Shown here in pieces: positions 6,373 to 8,537 of a DNA stretch of 8,537 nt. Both the position numbers and the translations under genes were made by a program. Positions within the stretch are counted from its first letter, which is position 1. Each line of letters begins with the position of its first letter. Source of the stretch: Candidatus Methanomarinus sp. HR1 (GTDB lineage Archaea; Halobacteriota; Methanosarcinia; Methanosarcinales; Methanocomedenaceae); NCBI GenBank assembly GCA_002926195.1, contig MZXQ01000104.1, positions 1 to 8,537 of the forward strand, written 5' to 3'. Under the pieces are notes generated by a model. That model was not told the DNA's origin, made no database searches, and worked only from the letters and a program-made list of their open reading frames with translations.

Positions 6373-7697
6373 AGGTCTTCCCCTTGAAGGATGGGGTACT
6401 GCATTTCTTGTATTAGTGTGCAGGCTTCGGTAATTGTATCTATTTCTATTAACTGTGCATCAGTTGCCACCAGTGTGATACCATATTCCCCTCTGGTCAT
6501 GTTACCTCTAAGACGCATAATCCTGCCCAGAAGTTTACTTTTTATTTCATCCTCAAGAACAGATGGGGTCATAGCTGTAGAGGCTATTGTAATAGCTTTT
6601 TCAATGGAATAGTCAATAACTTTTTGAGTCAGGTTCGAATCCAGTACAATTGTCAATACACCAGTACCGTCATCGAGTATAGACTTTATCCTCAGATCAT
6701 CAATACCTTCAACAGAGCCGTGTACTCTACAGAGATTCTTACTGATCACCCTGCTACACTCCGGACACCGTTTAATGAGGCCTGACCCTGGTCGAATAGA
6801 GATTATACTGCCTTCTACGATCACATCAAAAGCCCCGTCCCTATTAATAATGCAGTTAAGTTTTACAGGTGCAGGATCAAGTACCTCTTCAATGTCATCT
6901 GCACTTAGTACGGTTTTTGATCTATGGATTGTAGTGAATTCATCGATATTAATTGTGGGTAATCCCTGCCATGATCTTACATGAGCATTCTTGATCTCTA
7001 TTGTATTATTTATAATAAGTTCAGGGTTGATTATCCAGGAAGTAAATGGTAATTTAGCTGAACTATCAGCTCCTATCCCATTGATTATAGTCTTAGGACC
7101 GTTCTTTGTATTGATATTTTGTTGTTTAATTTCGACTATCCGAAATATTGTATGGGCAAATGATGTACCTGTCTTCATTTCTGCCAGAGGGGTTGGGTTA
7201 TTTAATTCTTTATTGGATAATGGATCGGTGGTTTCAGGATTCAATTGTTCTACTGTTGATCTGGGACCGAAATTGATCTGGGGCATACCCTGCCATATCC
7301 TGACAAAACAGTTTGTGATCTTAAGAATATCTCCTTTATTAATTCCGAAATCGTCCCAGGACGTAAAACTTATAGTACCTGTCTCATCTGCCATGGTACC
7401 AATAAAAATGGGCCGCTCCTCACCTCTGATATTCACTATTTTGAGGTTGATATTGAGTATTCGGGCTATTATTTCGATATTTCGTTCCCCACCCTGTATA
7501 TCAGCTATTTTTTTTTTTTGCTGGATATCACTTGCAGCATATTTCTTAAGCAAGCTCCTCTTTGCTTCATCCGGAGGAACTTTAAATTCTAATAATCTAA
7601 CCAGTTCTTCTCGTATGATATCCTGATCTATTGCTATATCTGTTGTATCAAGCGCCCTGATTATCTCTTCTAGAAGGGGCACAGTTTCTTTTTCCAT
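6369..7697 (-). CDS. rpa: Replication protein A, three OB folds plus zinc finger
   Basis: This is a single-stranded DNA-binding protein for replication, recombination and repair. Residues below are numbered from the ATG at 7697 (442 residues). After a helical N-terminus come OB1 (about 72-150, with FTSW at 111-114 and WQGMP at 135-139) and OB2 (about 175-260, with FTSW at 218-221 and WQGLP at 243-247). OB3 (about 285-418) carries a zinc site at C311, C314, C323 and H326 (CX2C-X8-CX2H). OB1 and OB2 share the pattern FTSW...VRxWQGxPxIN, so they are an internal duplication. GGGAGG (7704-7709, minus strand) abuts an ATG at 7703 but lies six bases from the ATG at 7697, so I prefer 7697; the other start adds only Met-Pro. 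RPAP follows with a 4-bp overlap. A run of 12 A in the coding strand near residues 59-64 is a slippage risk. Confidence 0.93.
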   Translation of the reverse strand: MEKETVPLLEEIIRALDTTDIAIDQDIIREELVRLLEFKVPPDEAKRSLLKKYAASDIQQKKKIADIQGGERNIEIIARILNINLKIVNIRGEERPIFIGTMADETGTISFTSWDDFGINKGDILKITNCFVRIWQGMPQINFGPRSTVEQLNPETTDPLSNKELNNPTPLAEMKTGTSFAHTIFRIVEIKQQNINTKNGPKTIINGIGADSSAKLPFTSWIINPELIINNTIEIKNAHVRSWQGLPTINIDEFTTIHRSKTVLSADDIEEVLDPAPVKLNCIINRDGAFDVIVEGSIISIRPGSGLIKRCPECSRVISKNLCRVHGSVEGIDDLRIKSILDDGTGVLTIVLDSNLTQKVIDYSIEKAITIASTAMTPSVLEDEIKSKLLGRIMRLRGNMTRGEYGITLVATDAQLIEIDTITEACTLIQEMQYPILQGEDL

Positions 7698-7703
7698 TGG
7701 CAT

Positions 7704-7709
7704 CCTCCC
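7704..7709 (-). promoter_or_regulatory. Shine-Dalgarno that decides the RPA start
   Basis: GGGAGG on the minus strand touches the ATG at 7703 with no spacer but is six bases from the ATG at 7697. Normal spacing favours initiation at 7697. Confidence 0.65.
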
Positions 7710-7787
7710 AATTTTTTTGTGTAGGAAGGTATATTATTACCTAATAATTCGAGTTAATACGAATATAGTGAGCGTTTAGCCGAGAGT

Positions 7788-7800
7788 CTATTATATATGC
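7788..7800 (-). promoter_or_regulatory. Candidate TATA box for the RPA operon
   Basis: On the minus strand this reads GCATATATAATAG, a good archaeal TATA core. Transcription starting about 25 bases on would give a leader of roughly 70 nt. A nearer AT run (minus strand GTAATAATATACC, about 7728-7740) could instead give a very short leader. Assignment is by sequence resemblance only. Confidence 0.35.
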
Positions 7801-7885
7801 AAAAGATAAATAAACATCGATGCTTTTAGACTGTTGTTTATAGTTGAAATAGAGATACGTTTGAATTACCAACAGATAACATACC

Positions 7886-7891
7886 GGATTA
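7886..7891 (+). repeat. Left copy of the putative 6-bp target-site duplication
   Basis: GGATTA directly precedes the left terminal repeat and matches 8212-8217 just outside the right end. It is also the spacer between ATACC and GGTAT at this junction, so chance symmetry is possible. Confidence 0.45.
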
Positions 7892-7980
7892 GGTATCCAC
7901 TTTAAATCTAAGGGTAATTAATACCTCTTTAAGAATCATGATAATTTAATAATTTTTTTAATGAAATATTGCCTCTTGAG

Positions 7981-8020
7981 AAATCTGTGTAAATCCGTGT
8001 TAATCTGTGTCTAAAAAAAA
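7981..8020 (+). repeat. Left arm of the inner inverted repeat
   Basis: This 40-bp arm reads as ATCTGTGT-type units on the plus strand and ends in eight A. Its reverse complement matches 8117-8156 with about four mismatches. It is a diverged form of the 10-bp unit repeated exactly in the right arm. Confidence 0.75.
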
Positions 8021-8116
8021 GTAAATTCTAACAAGAAAGTGTACATTGCTTACGATTCTTATCCAGGGTTATACACTATATAGAATAGAAAGTAATCTTG
8101 ATAAAGTCAGAAATTA

Positions 8117-8157
8117 TTTTTTTCAGACACAGATTAACACAGATTAACACAGATTAA
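8117..8157 (+). repeat. Right arm of the inner inverted repeat with three tandem 10-bp units
   Basis: After seven T and CAGA, CACAGATTAA occurs three times in perfect tandem (8128-8157). The arm pairs with 7981-8020 across about 96 bases, so either strand could fold into a long hairpin. ACACAGATTAACACAG-like intergenic repeats are, from memory, scattered widely in archaeal and bacterial genomes without a settled function. Confidence 0.8.
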
Positions 8158-8218
8158 AATTCCTTAACCGATCACAAATATCAAAATACCATACTTTTTG
8201 AAGTGGATACCGGATTAG

Positions 8219-8537
8219 CACTAAATACCGGGCAATGTACCAGATTAGACCGCATAATGAATTGTTTTATTAAATTAAACAGCTATTTCGGGTTACTAAT
8301 GTCGAATTTAATTTTCCCAAATATTTAATCGATGTAATCATACGATAGCGATTTGCTCTAAAATGCGATATATTCAAGTTGTGCGGTCTATTGTAGGACA
8401 CTGCCAAATTTTTTCAAAAAATATATGTATTGTGGTTCTTATTCATAAATAAATAATAATAATAAAACCACGGCTTAAAAAAAGCTCACGTTAGTAATGG
8501 TTTTGTTTGAGTTATTCCCTTTACTAATGTTTATGCC
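8219..8537. other. AT-rich intergenic region with short repeats and no gene
   Basis: No ORF or tRNA-like structure is supported on either strand. It holds an inverted repeat TAGACCGCA (8246-8254) with TGCGGTCTA (8382-8390), a perfect palindrome ATTTTTT-C-AAAAAAT (8408-8422), an AAAACCA/TGGTTTT pair (8464-8470, 8498-8504) and three TTACTAATGT-like words. A TATATG run near 8423 could belong to a promoter for a gene beyond the window. Confidence 0.5.
8246..8390. repeat. Inverted repeat pair TAGACCGCA / TGCGGTCTA
   Basis: Nine bases at 8246-8254 match the reverse complement of 8382-8390 exactly, and the surrounding 14 bases match at about 12. The arms are about 127 bases apart with AT-rich DNA between. 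It may be a second fold-back element or a chance pair; no flanking duplication was found. Confidence 0.35.

Larger units (their letters stand above)
7892..8211. mobile_element. MITE-like fold-back element with terminal inverted repeats
   Basis: The ends are GGTATCCACTT (7892-7902) and AAGTGGATACC (8201-8211), perfect 11-bp inverted repeats; extending inwards gives 14 of 15 matches. Directly outside both ends is GGATTA (7886-7891 and 8212-8217), as expected of a 6-bp target-site duplication. The 320-bp interior has no plausible ORF. It contains nested inverted repeats: 7981-8020 with 8117-8156, ATTCTA/TAGAAT (8025-8030, 8081-8086) and AGTGTA/TACACT (8038-8043, 8072-8077). These features fit a non-autonomous element moved by a transposase elsewhere. 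The IS family cannot be named from the ends alone, and a single copy here cannot prove mobility. Confidence 0.5.

Noticed and set aside
6991..7626. 211-codon open frame on the plus strand antisense to RPA, hydrophobic and membrane-like
   Set aside because: It mirrors the RPA coding strand, where hydrophobic runs are an antisense artefact of codon usage; RPA has three OB folds, a zinc site and an operon partner.
8128..8157. Tandem repeats that might be a CRISPR array
   Set aside because: The unit is only 10 bp with no spacers between copies, and no cas gene is present.
7704..8537. tRNA, rRNA or riboswitch in the gene-free right end
   Set aside because: No T-loop (GTTCRA), cloverleaf arms or known riboswitch core was found; the structure present is explained by inverted repeats.

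Overview
The window looks like chromosome from a methanogen-related euryarchaeon, most likely Methanosarcinales or the ANME-2/Methanoperedens neighbourhood. The lineage is inferred from gene content: a group II chaperonin (thermosome), a CofE-type coenzyme F420 ligase, an archaeal RPA with three OB folds and a zinc finger next to an RPA-associated protein, and an HTH-CBS regulator typical of archaea. Ribosome-binding sites resemble the archaeal GGAGGTGATC core, and intergenic DNA is AT-rich.

Left part (1-1910): purM (purine synthesis) reads right and meets cofE (coenzyme F420 polyglutamylation), which reads left; only seven bases separate the stops. A 140-bp divergent region (1911-2050) separates cofE from the thermosome gene. 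It holds a 20-bp dyad and candidate promoter elements.

Middle (2051-5480): the thermosome gene is followed by a terminator-like hairpin. Next come an unrecognised 389-residue protein with a clear Walker A motif and, overlapping it by 20 bp, an HTH plus two-CBS-domain regulator. The last two look translationally coupled.

Right part (5506-7697, minus strand): a two-gene replication/repair operon, RPA followed by the RPA-associated protein with an ATGA overlap, converging on the regulator gene with a 25-bp gap.

Right end (7698-8537): about 840 bp without a plausible gene. It contains a 320-bp fold-back element (7892-8211) with terminal inverted repeats and a matching 6-bp flanking duplication, so it looks like a MITE. 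Inside is a second inverted repeat built on a CACAGATTAA-type 10-bp unit. To its right are another inverted repeat around TAGACCGCA and a small cluster of TTACTAATGT repeats.

No undescribed multi-gene system is evident. The two least explained items are the Walker-A protein coupled to the HTH-CBS regulator and the nested inverted-repeat element.
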